Assembly (NCBI RefSeq): GCF_003626655.1
Contig: NZ_RBAN01000001.1
Location: 2,294,001 to 2,358,000 of the forward strand
DNA: 64,000 nucleotides
Source of the DNA: Micromonospora costi
GTDB taxonomy: Bacteria; Actinomycetota; Actinomycetes; Mycobacteriales; Micromonosporaceae
Reading direction: 5' to 3'
The translations under genes were made by a program, and so were the position numbers. The notes beneath the pieces were generated by a model. It was given only the letters and a program-made list of their open reading frames with translations. It ran no database searches and was not told the DNA's origin. The first letter of the stretch is position 1. The number at the start of each line of letters is the position of its first letter. Shown here piece by piece: positions 52,365 through 62,265 of this stretch.

Positions 52365-54860
52365 GTGGTGGACGAGAACGCCGACCGGGTGCGCGTACCC
52401 GGCCAGCAGCCGGTGCCGGAGCGGGACATCGAACCACTCTGGCCCACCGATCCGGCCGACGGCGGCGCGACGGCGCCGCCCTGGGCTGCTGTCGTCTTCC
52501 CACCCGCCGGAGCACCGTCCAGTGAGGAGCCGCCGGCGTCCGCGGGCGGATCGCCCGCGGTGCCACCGGTACCCGCCCCGCCGACCAGCGGCTCGCCCGC
52601 CCCGACCGGCGCGCCCTCCCCGGCCGACTACCCCTCCCTGACCGGCGCGCTGCCCCCGCCCGGCGGCTGGGCGCCGCCGCCCCCGCCGCCCGGCACCGGA
52701 TGGACCCCGCCGACGCAGCCGGGCTGGCAGCCACCGCCGCCCCCGAACCCGCCCACGCCCGGCCACGGCTCCAGCGGTGCGACCGCGACCGGTCCCACGA
52801 GCGGCAGCGCCCCGGCAGCCGGCGGCGCCTCGACGACCGCCCCCGGGGCCGGCACCGGCGGGTCGGCGGGCCGGACGGCATCCGCAGGGCCGGTGGCCGC
52901 GCCGGCCGGTGGCACGACGGCCTCCGGCCCTGCTCAGCCCCCGGCCGGTCAGGTCGACCTCGACCTGCCGTTCTCCCACGACGAGCCGCCCGCGCCCGTC
53001 GTCGGCCGGGAGCAGGCAGCCGCGAGCGCTCCGGCGCAGGCTGCCCCCAGCACTGCTTCGCAGACCGGCTCGGATGCGCCCACTCAGGCAGCCGACGGCG
53101 AGCCGGCGCAGGCAGCCGACGGCGAGCCGGCGCAGGCAGCCCCCACCGTGCCGGCACAGGCACCCCCCGACGTCCCAGCGCAGGCGGCCTCCGACGTCCC
53201 AGCGCAGGCGGCGGCCGAGATGCCGGCACAGGCGGCGCCTGAGGTGCCGGCCCAACCGGCGTCCGACGGGACGGCTGGACCGGCCGTCAGCGACACGAGC
53301 GCCGGGGCCGACACCGGCACGAGCACCGACGAGCCGGCGGCGGACGAGCAGCCCGAGCAGCCGACCACCTCCCCGACCGACGGCCCGGCGGGTCCCGGGC
53401 GCCCCGGCGACTCGCCCTGGGCGTACCCGCCGCAGCGCAGCAGCGCCAGCACGGACCAGGACGCGGCGTCGCCGAGCGCGGCCCAGCCGGCCAGCGCCAG
53501 CACTCCCGGAACCCGCACGCCCGGAGCCGGCGGCCCCACGACCGGCACACCCGGAACCGGCGGCCCCGCCACCGGCATGCCCGAGGCCGGCGTCCCGGGC
53601 GCACCGGCGCCCGCCTCCGGCACCCCCACCGCTGGCACGCCCGGATCCGGCGTCCCCGGCACACCGCTGCCCGGCACCGCTTCGGCGGCGCAGCCCTGGC
53701 CGGGCGTCCCCGGGCAGCAGCTCCCACCGCCGCCCGTCCCGGGTGACGCGGCGCCGCCCGCGCCCTCGGCGCCGGCCACCCCGCCGGGGCCCTACCCGCC
53801 GTCGCCCGGCTGGTACACGCCGCCCTGGCAGCAGGCCGGAGCCTCCGTGCCGCCGGCACCTCCCGCTCAGCCGTACCCGCCGGCGGTCGCCGCGGTGCCG
53901 CCCGGCTACCCGACCGCGGACACTCCGGAGCCGCCCGCCCCGCCGACGGCCGAGGACTTCGCCCGGCGGCGGCAGGTACGCCCGCCGGACCCAGTCGCCA
54001 CCATCGGCGTACGGGCGATGGCCAACAAGATCGGCCTACGGCTGCCACCCGGGCGGCACGAGCAGGAGTTGAAGCGGGACATCGAAATGGTCCGCCGTAA
54101 CTTCGGCGGGCTGCGCCAGGTGACGGTGGTCAACCCGAAGGGCGGCGCCGGCAAGACGGTCGCCATCCTGCTGCTCGCCATGACGTTCGGGCAGAAGCGC
54201 GGCGGCTACGTGCTGGCCTGGGACAACAACGAGACCCAGGGCACCCTCGGCATGCGGGCGCAGCAGGACTTCCACTCCCGTACGGTGCGGGACCTGCTGC
54301 GCGACCTCGGCCAGTTCCACGGGGCGCACGGGCGGGTCGGCGACCTCTCGCAGTACGTCCGCTCGCAGGGCGAGGGCATGTTCGACGTCCTCGCGTCGGA
54401 CGAGTCCGCGACCGGTGGCGAGATGCTGACGGCGGCGGCGTTCGCGGAGCTTCGCGAGGTGGTCAGCCGGTTCTACAAGCTGATCTTCGTGGACACCGGC
54501 AACAACGTGCGGGCGCAGAACTGGCAGGCCGCGATGGACGCCACCGACCAGTTGGTGGTCACCATGTCCGCCCGTAACGACTCGGCCGAGACGGCCGCCC
54601 GGATGCTCGACCACCTGGAGCAGAGCGGCCGGCAGCGGCTGGTCCGGCAGGCGGTCACCGTGGTGTCGATGCCGCCGTCCCGCAAGGAGATCGACCTGCC
54701 GGCGATCCAGGAGCACTTCGCCGCCCGCACCCGGGCCGTGCTGCTGGCACCGTACGAGCGACTCATCGACAGCGGCGAACCGATCCGCTACGGAGCCCTC
54801 AGCTCCGCCACCCGCGAAGCGTGGCTGAAAATCGCCGCCTCCGTAGCCGAAGGCCTGTAA
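52365..54860 (+). CDS. ParA/MinD-family ATPase with a long disordered N-terminal region (EspI-like)
   Basis: 831 residues. The first roughly 530 are Pro/Ala/Gly/Thr-rich low complexity, with repeats such as EPAQAADG and VPAQAA (about 240-305) and GTPGTGGP-type units (about 380-440). The C-terminal 240 are a ParA/MinD-like ATPase: deviant Walker A VNPKGGAGKT (about residue 588-597), a Walker B-like FVDTGNNVRAQNW, and a partner helix with SARNDSAETAARML. The architecture recalls the ESX-1-associated EspI of mycobacteria, but no secretion genes are adjacent, so the name is by analogy. GGGGAGG precedes GTG 52365/52368. Confidence 0.85.
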   Translation: MVDENADRVRVPGQQPVPERDIEPLWPTDPADGGATAPPWAAVVFPPAGAPSSEEPPASAGGSPAVPPVPAPPTSGSPAPTGAPSPADYPSLTGALPPPGGWAPPPPPPGTGWTPPTQPGWQPPPPPNPPTPGHGSSGATATGPTSGSAPAAGGASTTAPGAGTGGSAGRTASAGPVAAPAGGTTASGPAQPPAGQVDLDLPFSHDEPPAPVVGREQAAASAPAQAAPSTASQTGSDAPTQAADGEPAQAADGEPAQAAPTVPAQAPPDVPAQAASDVPAQAAAEMPAQAAPEVPAQPASDGTAGPAVSDTSAGADTGTSTDEPAADEQPEQPTTSPTDGPAGPGRPGDSPWAYPPQRSSASTDQDAASPSAAQPASASTPGTRTPGAGGPTTGTPGTGGPATGMPEAGVPGAPAPASGTPTAGTPGSGVPGTPLPGTASAAQPWPGVPGQQLPPPPVPGDAAPPAPSAPATPPGPYPPSPGWYTPPWQQAGASVPPAPPAQPYPPAVAAVPPGYPTADTPEPPAPPTAEDFARRRQVRPPDPVATIGVRAMANKIGLRLPPGRHEQELKRDIEMVRRNFGGLRQVTVVNPKGGAGKTVAILLLAMTFGQKRGGYVLAWDNNETQGTLGMRAQQDFHSRTVRDLLRDLGQFHGAHGRVGDLSQYVRSQGEGMFDVLASDESATGGEMLTAAAFAELREVVSRFYKLIFVDTGNNVRAQNWQAAMDATDQLVVTMSARNDSAETAARMLDHLEQSGRQRLVRQAVTVVSMPPSRKEIDLPAIQEHFAARTRAVLLAPYERLIDSGEPIRYGALSSATREAWLKIAASVAEGL

Positions 54861-54913
54861 ACCCCCCATCCCCAGCCCCACCCCCCAGCCCCGCACCCTC
54901 GCCCCCGCTCGCC

Positions 54914-54989
54914 CCGCGATCTTGCACTTTCTGCCCCGACATTCCGGGCCAAAAGCCTCAAAACAAGGGCCGAAACTGCAAGATCGCGG
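54914..54989. repeat. Second-type intergenic palindrome
   Basis: CCGCGATCTTGCA (54914-54926) and TGCAAGATCGCGG (54977-54989) are exact reverse complements of 13 bp. Inner segments (CTTTCTGCCCC against GGGCCGAAACTG) pair imperfectly. It is located between two convergent genes and unrelated in sequence to the TGATCATGAAG family. Only one copy is in this window. Confidence 0.85.
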
Positions 54990-55041
54990 AGGCGAGGGGT
55001 GGGGGCGGGGGACGGGGGGACGGGCGGGGACGGGCGCCGGG

Positions 55042-55470
55042 TTAGAGGCTGGCCAGGGCGTCGGCGGCGGCGGGGTCGCAGTCGCGCAGGAACTGGGCGC
55101 AGCGGGCGGCCTCGTCGGCCTCACCGATCGCGTCGGCGGCCCGGGACAGGACGTAGAGGCAGCGGAGGAAGCCCCGGTTCGGCTCGTGCGACCAGGGCAC
55201 CGGCCCGTGACCCTTCCAGCCGCTGCGGCGCAGCTGGTCCAGGCCGCGGTGGTAGCCGGTGCGTGCGTACGCGTACGCCGGGACGATCTGGTCGGCCGCG
55301 AACGCCCGCGCCCCCAGCGCCGCCCACGCCGCGCTGTACGTGGGGAAGCGCGCCGCCACGTCGGCGAAAGCGTCCCCGTCGCCGCTCTGTTCGGCGTTGG
55401 CCAGCGCGGCGTCCGCCTCGTCGTTCGCGGGAAGGAGGGTGGCCGGTGGCTCCGGCAGGAGGTTCTGCAT
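55042..55470 (-). CDS. DUF3151 family protein
   Basis: 142 residues from ATG 55470 (an ATG four codons upstream is the alternative). DUF3151 signatures are NLLPEPPATLLPANDEADAA, FPTYSAAWAALGARAF, YAYARTGYHRGLDQLRRSGW, and WSHEPNRGFLRCLYVLSRAA. It is conserved across actinobacteria, where it is often near the aldolase gene, as here. The fold is helical; no biochemical function is known. Confidence 0.93.
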   Translation of the reverse strand: MQNLLPEPPATLLPANDEADAALANAEQSGDGDAFADVAARFPTYSAAWAALGARAFAADQIVPAYAYARTGYHRGLDQLRRSGWKGHGPVPWSHEPNRGFLRCLYVLSRAADAIGEADEAARCAQFLRDCDPAAADALASL

Positions 55471-55723
55471 CGCCCCATTCAACCCGCTTCGCGGGGGGCC
55501 GCGCGAGAGGGTCGGCCGAGCCGCTTGGCTGAACGGCTGAGGAGTTGGTCACGCCTGCGGCCCATGCCGCAGCCAAGTGTTTTCGATTACAACTAATGGT
55601 CCGGAGCCTCCCCAGGACCCGGTTACGCAGGAGCCCGGTGGCCGCGGCCGCCGGGCTCCTGTCGTGTCCGGCGGTGCGTCACCCGTCGTGTGGAAGGTGG
55701 ACGGGTGGGGGCAGTATGGCCAG

Positions 55724-56956
55724 GTGCCGACCCCACCACCCGCGGACGTCATCGAGCCGCACGCCACCGACGAGATCGAGACCCGCGCCGAGTTCGACCG
55801 GCGGCTGGCCGGCGGCAGCCTCGCGGGGCTGACCGTGCAGGGGCTGCGCCTGGACGTGGCGCCACCCGACCTCAGCGAGATCGCAGTCGCGGGAACCCTC
55901 TTCGTCGGCTGCCGCTTCGCCTCCCGAGAGGTCGGCGCCGACCTGGTCCGGCGCGGCGCGAACGTGGTGCCGCCCTTCTCCGGGCTGCCGTACCCGACCC
56001 AGCCCTCGCACCTCTACACAGCGGAGGAACTGGCCGCCGGCTTCGCCGAGGCGGGGTTCGCCGGGATGTACGACACCCGGGTGTACGCGCACTTCCGGGC
56101 GCACGGCGGCGCGCTCCCAGACGTGAAGGAGGCGCTCGGTCAGCGGCTGCACGACCACGGCGTGGACAACGCGCTGGCCGACGCGACGCGGGCGTGGCTG
56201 GCCGCGCACGGGCCGCAGTCCGTGGTGGGGATCATGGGCGGGCACGCGGTGCCGCGTGGGAGCGTCCCGTACCGCATGGCGGCCGTGCTCGGCTGGGAGC
56301 TGGCGCGTGCCGACCGGCTGGTGGTCACCGGCGGCGGGCCGGGGGTGATGGAGGCCGCGAACCTGGGCGCGTACCTGGCCGGCCGCCCGGCGGAGGAGCT
56401 GACCGCGGCGATCGACCTGCTCGCGACGGCTCCCGACTTCACCGACCACGACCGCTACACGGCGGCGGCGCTGCGGGTGCGCGAGCGGTACTCGCCGCCG
56501 CCGTCGGCGAACGGCACGAGCGCCGGCACGTCGACTCCGCTGCCCCGGCAGCGCGCCGCCGACCTCGGGTGGGCGCGGGCCGGCGGGCTGGCCATCCCGA
56601 CCTGGTTGTACGGGCACGAACCGGCGAACCTGTTCGCCGGACGGATCGCCAAGTACTTCTCGAACGCGATCCGGGAGGACACGATCCTGCGGCTCGCCCG
56701 GGGCGGGATCGTGTTCGCGCCGGGGCGGGCCGGCACGGTGCAGGAGGTGTTCCAGGCGGCGACGAAGACCTACTACGGCACCGACGGTGCCAGCGGCGCG
56801 TACGTCTTCCTGGACCGCGCCTACTGGACCACGGAGCTGCCGGTCGAATCGCTGCTGCGCCCGCTGCTGGCCGCCTCCCCGTTCGGTGACCTGTCGTCGA
56901 CCATCCACCTCACCGACGACGTCCACGAGGCCGTGCGGGTCCTGACCGGAGGCTGA
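55724..56956 (+). CDS. LOG-family-like Rossmann-fold nucleotide-binding protein
   Basis: 410 residues from GTG 55724; an earlier start at 55688 is possible. The fold resembles LOG (lysine decarboxylase-like) nucleotide-binding proteins, phosphoribohydrolases in some cases: VVGIMGGHAVPRG (about 170), VVTGGGPGVMEAANLGAYL, and RGGIVFAPGRAGTVQEVFQ. In LOG enzymes the last motif is PGGxGTxxE; here the second Gly is Arg (PGRAGTVQE). The N-terminal 120 residues are an unusual extension with VAGTLFVGCRFASREVG. The protein may bind a nucleotide without the classical reaction. Confidence 0.8.
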   Translation: MPTPPPADVIEPHATDEIETRAEFDRRLAGGSLAGLTVQGLRLDVAPPDLSEIAVAGTLFVGCRFASREVGADLVRRGANVVPPFSGLPYPTQPSHLYTAEELAAGFAEAGFAGMYDTRVYAHFRAHGGALPDVKEALGQRLHDHGVDNALADATRAWLAAHGPQSVVGIMGGHAVPRGSVPYRMAAVLGWELARADRLVVTGGGPGVMEAANLGAYLAGRPAEELTAAIDLLATAPDFTDHDRYTAAALRVRERYSPPPSANGTSAGTSTPLPRQRAADLGWARAGGLAIPTWLYGHEPANLFAGRIAKYFSNAIREDTILRLARGGIVFAPGRAGTVQEVFQAATKTYYGTDGASGAYVFLDRAYWTTELPVESLLRPLLAASPFGDLSSTIHLTDDVHEAVRVLTGG

Positions 56957-57029
56957 GCCGCGGGCCCGGCGGCGCCGGAAACCGAGCCGACGGGCCGCCG
57001 GCGCCCGCCGACGCCGGGCGCCGGAACGG

Positions 57030-57064
57030 CGACGGCCGGCCCCCGGGTGGGGAGCCGGCCGTCG
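57030..57064. terminator. Hairpin between LOG-like gene and fba
   Basis: CGACGGCCGGC (57030-57040) pairs exactly with GCCGGCCGTCG (57054-57064), between the convergent LOG-like and aldolase genes. Confidence 0.6.
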
Positions 57065-57075
57065 GAGTACGCGTC

Positions 57076-58101
<1,026 letters not shown>

Positions 58102-58260
58102 GTCGAACGCTCCTTAATTGCCGCTCTCGGCCGTGCTGGCCGCTGTTGTCCATGTGCGCCGGACCGCGCTGTCCTCCGCCGGGCAGTATCCCGCAGCGCG
58201 GCGACCCGGCCGCAACCGACCCGGCGCACGTCCGCCCGACGGAGACCGCAACACCGCCGG

Positions 58261-58644
58261 TCACCGACCCTCCAGCCGGTCCGGCAGCACCACGCTGATC
58301 AGCCAGGTCACCACGGACATCACGATGGCGCCCCAGAACGCCGCCCAGAAGCCGTGCACCCGGAACGGCAGGTCGAGCGAACGGGCGATCCAGTCGGTCA
58401 GCAGGAACAGCAGCGCGTTGACGACCAGGGCGAACAGGCCCAGGGTCAGCAGGTAGAAGATGCAGCCGACCACCTTGATCACCGGCTTGAGGACCGCGTT
58501 CACGAGGCCGAAGATCACCGCGACCACCACCAGGGTGAGCGCGGTGTTGGCACCGGTGCGGCCGCCGACCTCCACCCCGGGCACGACCAACGTGGTGATC
58601 CACAGCGCCACCGCGGTGATCGCCAGCCGGATCAGAAAGCCCAC
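58261..58644 (-). CDS. Phage holin family (superfamily IV-like) membrane protein
   Basis: 127 residues with four hydrophobic segments (about 2-22, 32-52, 55-82, 95-120), starting GFLIRLAITAVALWITTLVV. It matches the small four-helix 'mycobacterial phage holin 4'-type membrane protein family seen on actinobacterial chromosomes. No evidence for lysis; probably a membrane protein of unknown role. GTG 58644 follows AGGATGGG. Confidence 0.85.
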   Translation of the reverse strand: MGFLIRLAITAVALWITTLVVPGVEVGGRTGANTALTLVVVAVIFGLVNAVLKPVIKVVGCIFYLLTLGLFALVVNALLFLLTDWIARSLDLPFRVHGFWAAFWGAIVMSVVTWLISVVLPDRLEGR

Positions 58645-58781
58645 GGCCCCATCCTGGCATCGGCCGTACGCGCCGGTGGGCCGATTCGGTCGACTCGGGG
58701 TTCGTGGCGCTGGGCGAGCGTACGGCGGGCACAACCCGTACGGTGGGTGGGATGACGCCCGCCGACATCCAGGGAGGGACG

Positions 58782-58994
58782 ATGGGTCAGCCCGACGAGG
58801 ACTTCGCGCCCAGCGACCACCTCAACCCGGAGGAGCGCGACCTGGAAGCGGAGCCGGCCGACGCGGTGGAGCAGGCCGTCGCCGTGGACCCGACCGACGG
58901 TGAGCCGGAGCCGCACCGCGGCCTGGAGGTCGACGACTGGGACGCCATGGAGCAGGCGCGGGTGGTCGTCGGCGACGAGGACGACTACCGCTGA
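58782..58994 (+). CDS. Small acidic hypothetical protein (70 aa)
   Basis: MGQPDEDFAPSDHLNPEERD start and DDWDAMEQARVVVGDEDDYR end; about a third Asp/Glu. ATG 58782 with GGAGGGA 3 bases upstream gives a convincing start. Soluble, no domain recognised. It resembles small acidic conserved proteins of actinobacteria of unknown function. Confidence 0.85.
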   Translation: MGQPDEDFAPSDHLNPEERDLEAEPADAVEQAVAVDPTDGEPEPHRGLEVDDWDAMEQARVVVGDEDDYR

Positions 58995-59216
58995 CGATCC
59001 GACCGCCGGGCAGCGGCGGCGCCATCTGCGCCGCCGGATCGAGCGGTGCCGGACGAGGTACGCGGTTGGGGACCGCGCACCCGAACGTTGCGTCGTTCCT
59101 GATCAGCCGTTCGGTCGATATTCGCCGGTGGGGGCCGGCCGGGGCGGCGCGGAGGCTTAACGACTCCTTAAGATCCGCAGGCTTCGTTCTTTCATCCCCC
59201 TAAACGAGGGAACCCC

Positions 59217-60764
59217 ATGCTCAAGAACTCCGCCCGGCGCTGGCTCGCCGGGTTGGGCGTCGTAGGCGCGATCGTCGCCGCCTCCGCCTCCCCCGCCTTC
59301 GCCGACGAGGCCTTCGAACTGAACGCACCCAACGTGCTCGTGCCGGTCGGCCACACGGCCTACTCCGGCTTCTGGCTCGACCCGGTGGACGGCGAACCCG
59401 CCTTCGACCACGCCACCATCGACCTCGACCTGTCCGCCGTCGCGGACTTCGTCCAGATCGAGCCGAACTCCGAGCAGTGGCACTGCACGTCCGACGCGCC
59501 GCGACTGCACTGCGAGGCCGATGCCCATCCGGAGTGGGGCATCGGGGACTTCACCTACTTCGCCATCGCCAAGGACGGCGTGGAGGCGGGACGCTCCGGC
59601 GACATGACCGTCAAGGCGACCGCGGGCGGCTCGGAGGTCACCAAGGAGGTGACCCTCACGCTGGCGGAGGCGGTGGACCTGCAGTCCCCCGAGCAGGTCG
59701 ACCTCGAGGCCGCTCCGGGTGACTCGTTCGGCGTCCAGTTGACCGTCCGCAACGGCGGGCCGTCCGCCGCCAGGGGCGCCGTCATGATGCTGTGGGCCGA
59801 CTACTACACGGCCTATGCCGGCAACTTCTCCAACTGCAGGTACTCGGAGGGCAACCCGGTCATCTGCCACTTCGACTCCGACCTGGACCCGGAGAAGACC
59901 TACCGCCTCTCCAGCGAGCTGCCCCTGAAGCTCGCCGACGAGGTACGCAGCGGGACGTCCTTCGACAACTCCGTCACCTGGTGGACGACGGACGACTGGA
60001 ACGCCTCCGGCAACGACGAATACTTCGGCGACGTCAAGCCGGGCACGGGGGAGCCGCTGCGGCTCGTCGAGGTGGAGTCAACCTCGCGTCGCGCCGCCCC
60101 GCAGACCGACATCGAGTGGTTGAACAACATCACCAATCTCCACATCTCGGTGAGCGGCAACCACTACGCCGACCTCGCCGCCGAGCCGGCCTCGGCCAGT
60201 GCCACCGCGGGCAAGACGGTGGCGATCCGCCCGACCGTCCGCAACCTGGGTCCGGCCATCGCCGAGGCCACCTGGAACCTGACCGAGCCGGTCGTCGAGA
60301 TCGTCCTCCCAGGCGGTACCACCGCGGTGGAGGCGTCGGGCGACTGCGCGCCCATCACGGAGAAGGGCTGGGACATCCAGGAGGAGTGGGGCAAGCCGGG
60401 TGCGAGCCGCTACGGCTGCCTGACCAGCGAGATCGCCCCGGGTCAGACGTACTTCTTCGACTTCACTCTGCAGGTGGACAAGATCACCCCGAACGCGCCG
60501 GGTCAGCTGACCGTGACGTTCCCGGGTGACCCGCAGGCCGCCAACAACACCGCCGAGATCGTGCTCAAGCCCGCGTCCACCGGCAACAACGGCGGCGACA
60601 ACGGCGGCGACAACGGCCAGGGTGGCGGGGGCGGTGACGGCGGCTCGCTGCCGATCACCGGTTCCTCCACCGGCCTGATCGCCGGCATCGGTGCTCTCCT
60701 GCTCGTGGCGGGCGCCGGCGGCTACCTCGTGGCCCGCCGCCGCAAGACCCGCTTCGTGGCCTGA
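59217..60764 (+). CDS. LPXTG cell-wall-anchored surface protein
   Basis: 515 residues. A signal peptide (1-30, ending SASPAFADEA) leads into beta-rich extracellular modules, two of them resembling CARDB/DUF11-type repeats (VDLEAAPGDSFGVQLTVRNG near 165 and ASATAGKTVAIRPTVRNLGP near 335). A Gly/Asn-rich linker (about 455-475) precedes the sortase signal LPITG (about 478-482), a hydrophobic stretch and a basic tail (ARRRKTRF). Sortase should cut after Thr and attach the protein to the wall; no sortase gene is in this window. Ribosome site GAGGGAA precedes ATG 59217. Confidence 0.92.
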   Translation: MLKNSARRWLAGLGVVGAIVAASASPAFADEAFELNAPNVLVPVGHTAYSGFWLDPVDGEPAFDHATIDLDLSAVADFVQIEPNSEQWHCTSDAPRLHCEADAHPEWGIGDFTYFAIAKDGVEAGRSGDMTVKATAGGSEVTKEVTLTLAEAVDLQSPEQVDLEAAPGDSFGVQLTVRNGGPSAARGAVMMLWADYYTAYAGNFSNCRYSEGNPVICHFDSDLDPEKTYRLSSELPLKLADEVRSGTSFDNSVTWWTTDDWNASGNDEYFGDVKPGTGEPLRLVEVESTSRRAAPQTDIEWLNNITNLHISVSGNHYADLAAEPASASATAGKTVAIRPTVRNLGPAIAEATWNLTEPVVEIVLPGGTTAVEASGDCAPITEKGWDIQEEWGKPGASRYGCLTSEIAPGQTYFFDFTLQVDKITPNAPGQLTVTFPGDPQAANNTAEIVLKPASTGNNGGDNGGDNGQGGGGGDGGSLPITGSSTGLIAGIGALLLVAGAGGYLVARRRKTRFVA

Positions 60765-60780
60765 TCCCGTACCACCACCC

Positions 60781-60814
60781 GGTGCCCCGCCGACCAGCCG
60801 GTCGGCGGGGCACC
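60781..60814 (+). terminator. Hairpin after the LPXTG gene
   Basis: GGTGCCCCGCCGACC (60781-60795) pairs exactly with GGTCGGCGGGGCACC (60800-60814), 17 bases after the stop codon. No T run. Confidence 0.7.
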
Positions 60815-61058
60815 GCCGTCTGCGGGCCGTGGGGACGACCGTGCCGGGGTCGGCCGGCGGGATCGACGCTGGTTCGCGCTGCCGTATGCGCTGGATACGG
60901 CGACCGCCGGGGCTCCGGCGCCGGCAGCGGTTCCTGAGCGTTGGCCGGGAGGTGTGACGTCGAGCACCGGGCGTCTCGGGCGGCCACCTAGACTACGGTC
61001 GTGCCGTCGCCGATGGCGACTTGCCGCCAATCCCACTGGTAGACACCGGAGGTCGCTC

Positions 61059-61772
61059 GTGCCGACGCCCACCACCAACCTGGCCCTCGGGCCGGACTGG
61101 CTCGACCCGGAGTGGTTGATCTCGACGTTCGGGCTGCTCGGCATCCTCGCCATCGTGTTCGCCGAGTCGGGCCTGCTGATCGGGTTCTTCCTGCCGGGTG
61201 ACTCGCTGCTGTTCACGGCGGGCCTGCTCACTGCCGACGGGCAGTACATCACCTGGCCGCTGTGGGTGGTCTGCCTGCTGATCACGATCGCGGCGATCGC
61301 CGGTGACCAGGTGGGTTACGCGTTCGGCCGGAAGGTGGGCCCGTCACTGTTCCGGCGCCCCAACTCGCGGTTGTTCAAGCAGGAGAACGTGCTCAAGGCG
61401 CAGGAGTTCTTCGAGAAGTACGGGGCGCGCTCGATCGTGCTCGCCCGCTTCGTGCCGATCGTGCGGACGTTCACGCCGATCGTGGCCGGGGTGAGCCGGA
61501 TGAACTACCGCACCTTCGTGACGTACAACATCATCGGCGGGGTGCTCTGGGGCACCGGCGTGACGCTGCTCGGCTACTTCCTCGGCCAGATCGACTTCGT
61601 CAAGGAGCACATCGAGCTGATCCTCATCGCGATCGTTGCGATCTCGGTGATTCCGATCGCGATCGAGCTGCTCCGGGCCCGCATCGCGGCCAAGCGGGGC
61701 ACCACCGCCGAGGAGCGGGCCGCGGCCGAGGAGGCGATCCGGGAGACCCGGCAGCACTACGGCAAGCACTGA
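61059..61772 (+). CDS. DedA family membrane protein (3 of 3)
   Basis: 237 residues from GTG 61059 (GGAGG 6 bases upstream). It is a different DedA subtype from the two at 38-41 kb. Conserved motifs are FAESGLLIGFFLPGDSLLFT, GDQVGYAFGRKVGPSLF, and the signature ARFVPIVRTFTPIVAGVSRM. Five to six membrane segments, then a charged tail (RARIAAKRGTTAEERAAAEE). Predicted lipid or carrier-lipid transporter. Confidence 0.93.
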   Translation: MPTPTTNLALGPDWLDPEWLISTFGLLGILAIVFAESGLLIGFFLPGDSLLFTAGLLTADGQYITWPLWVVCLLITIAAIAGDQVGYAFGRKVGPSLFRRPNSRLFKQENVLKAQEFFEKYGARSIVLARFVPIVRTFTPIVAGVSRMNYRTFVTYNIIGGVLWGTGVTLLGYFLGQIDFVKEHIELILIAIVAISVIPIAIELLRARIAAKRGTTAEERAAAEEAIRETRQHYGKH

Positions 61773-61830
61773 CCGGCCGGCCGTCCGGCGCCGTCCCTGC
61801 TCGGGGATGGCACCGGACGATCGGTAGGGG

Positions 61831-62208
61831 TCAGCGGGCCTTCTTGGTGGCCCGCTTGCGCGGCGGGGTCAGCAGATCGGCGATCGTGGCGATCGCCGTC
61901 GGGACCAGCCGGTAGTACGCCCACACACCGCGCTTCTCCCGCTCCAGCAAGCCGGCCTCGGTGAGGATGCGAAGGTGGTGGCTGACCGTCGGCTGGGAGA
62001 GGCCGAGCGGCGCCGTCAGGTCGCACACGCACGCCTCGCCCTCGGGGGCCGACTGGATCAGGCTCAGCAGCCGCAGCCGGGCAGGGTCGGCGAGGGCCTT
62101 GAGGACCCCGGCGAGGCGCTCGGCATCGGCACGTTCGATTGGCTCGCCGGCCAGCGGCGAGATCTGAGGCATAGTCATTTCAGCCAACGCAGTTCCCACG
62201 TTTTCCAT
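61831..62208 (-). CDS. ArsR/SmtB family regulator
   Basis: 125 residues with the winged-helix core GVLKALADPARLRLLSLIQ, GEACVCDLTAPLGLSQPTVS and HHLRILTEAGLLEREKRGVW. A CxC pair (EACVCDL) sits where ArsR-type proteins bind arsenite or other thiophilic metals. The N-terminal 25 residues and a Lys/Arg tail are extra. Its likely target is nearby, but no arsenic or metal-transport gene is seen in the window. Confidence 0.92.
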   Translation of the reverse strand: MENVGTALAEMTMPQISPLAGEPIERADAERLAGVLKALADPARLRLLSLIQSAPEGEACVCDLTAPLGLSQPTVSHHLRILTEAGLLEREKRGVWAYYRLVPTAIATIADLLTPPRKRATKKAR

Positions 62209-62265
62209 CCTTCCACCAGCAGCATCGATCCGCCTGCATATCAGCAGATCCGAATCGGCAGACTT

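Noticed and set aside
53080..53260. Tandem DNA repeats in the ParA-like gene
   Set aside because: Coding repeats (PAQAA units) in the disordered head of the protein, not an independent element.
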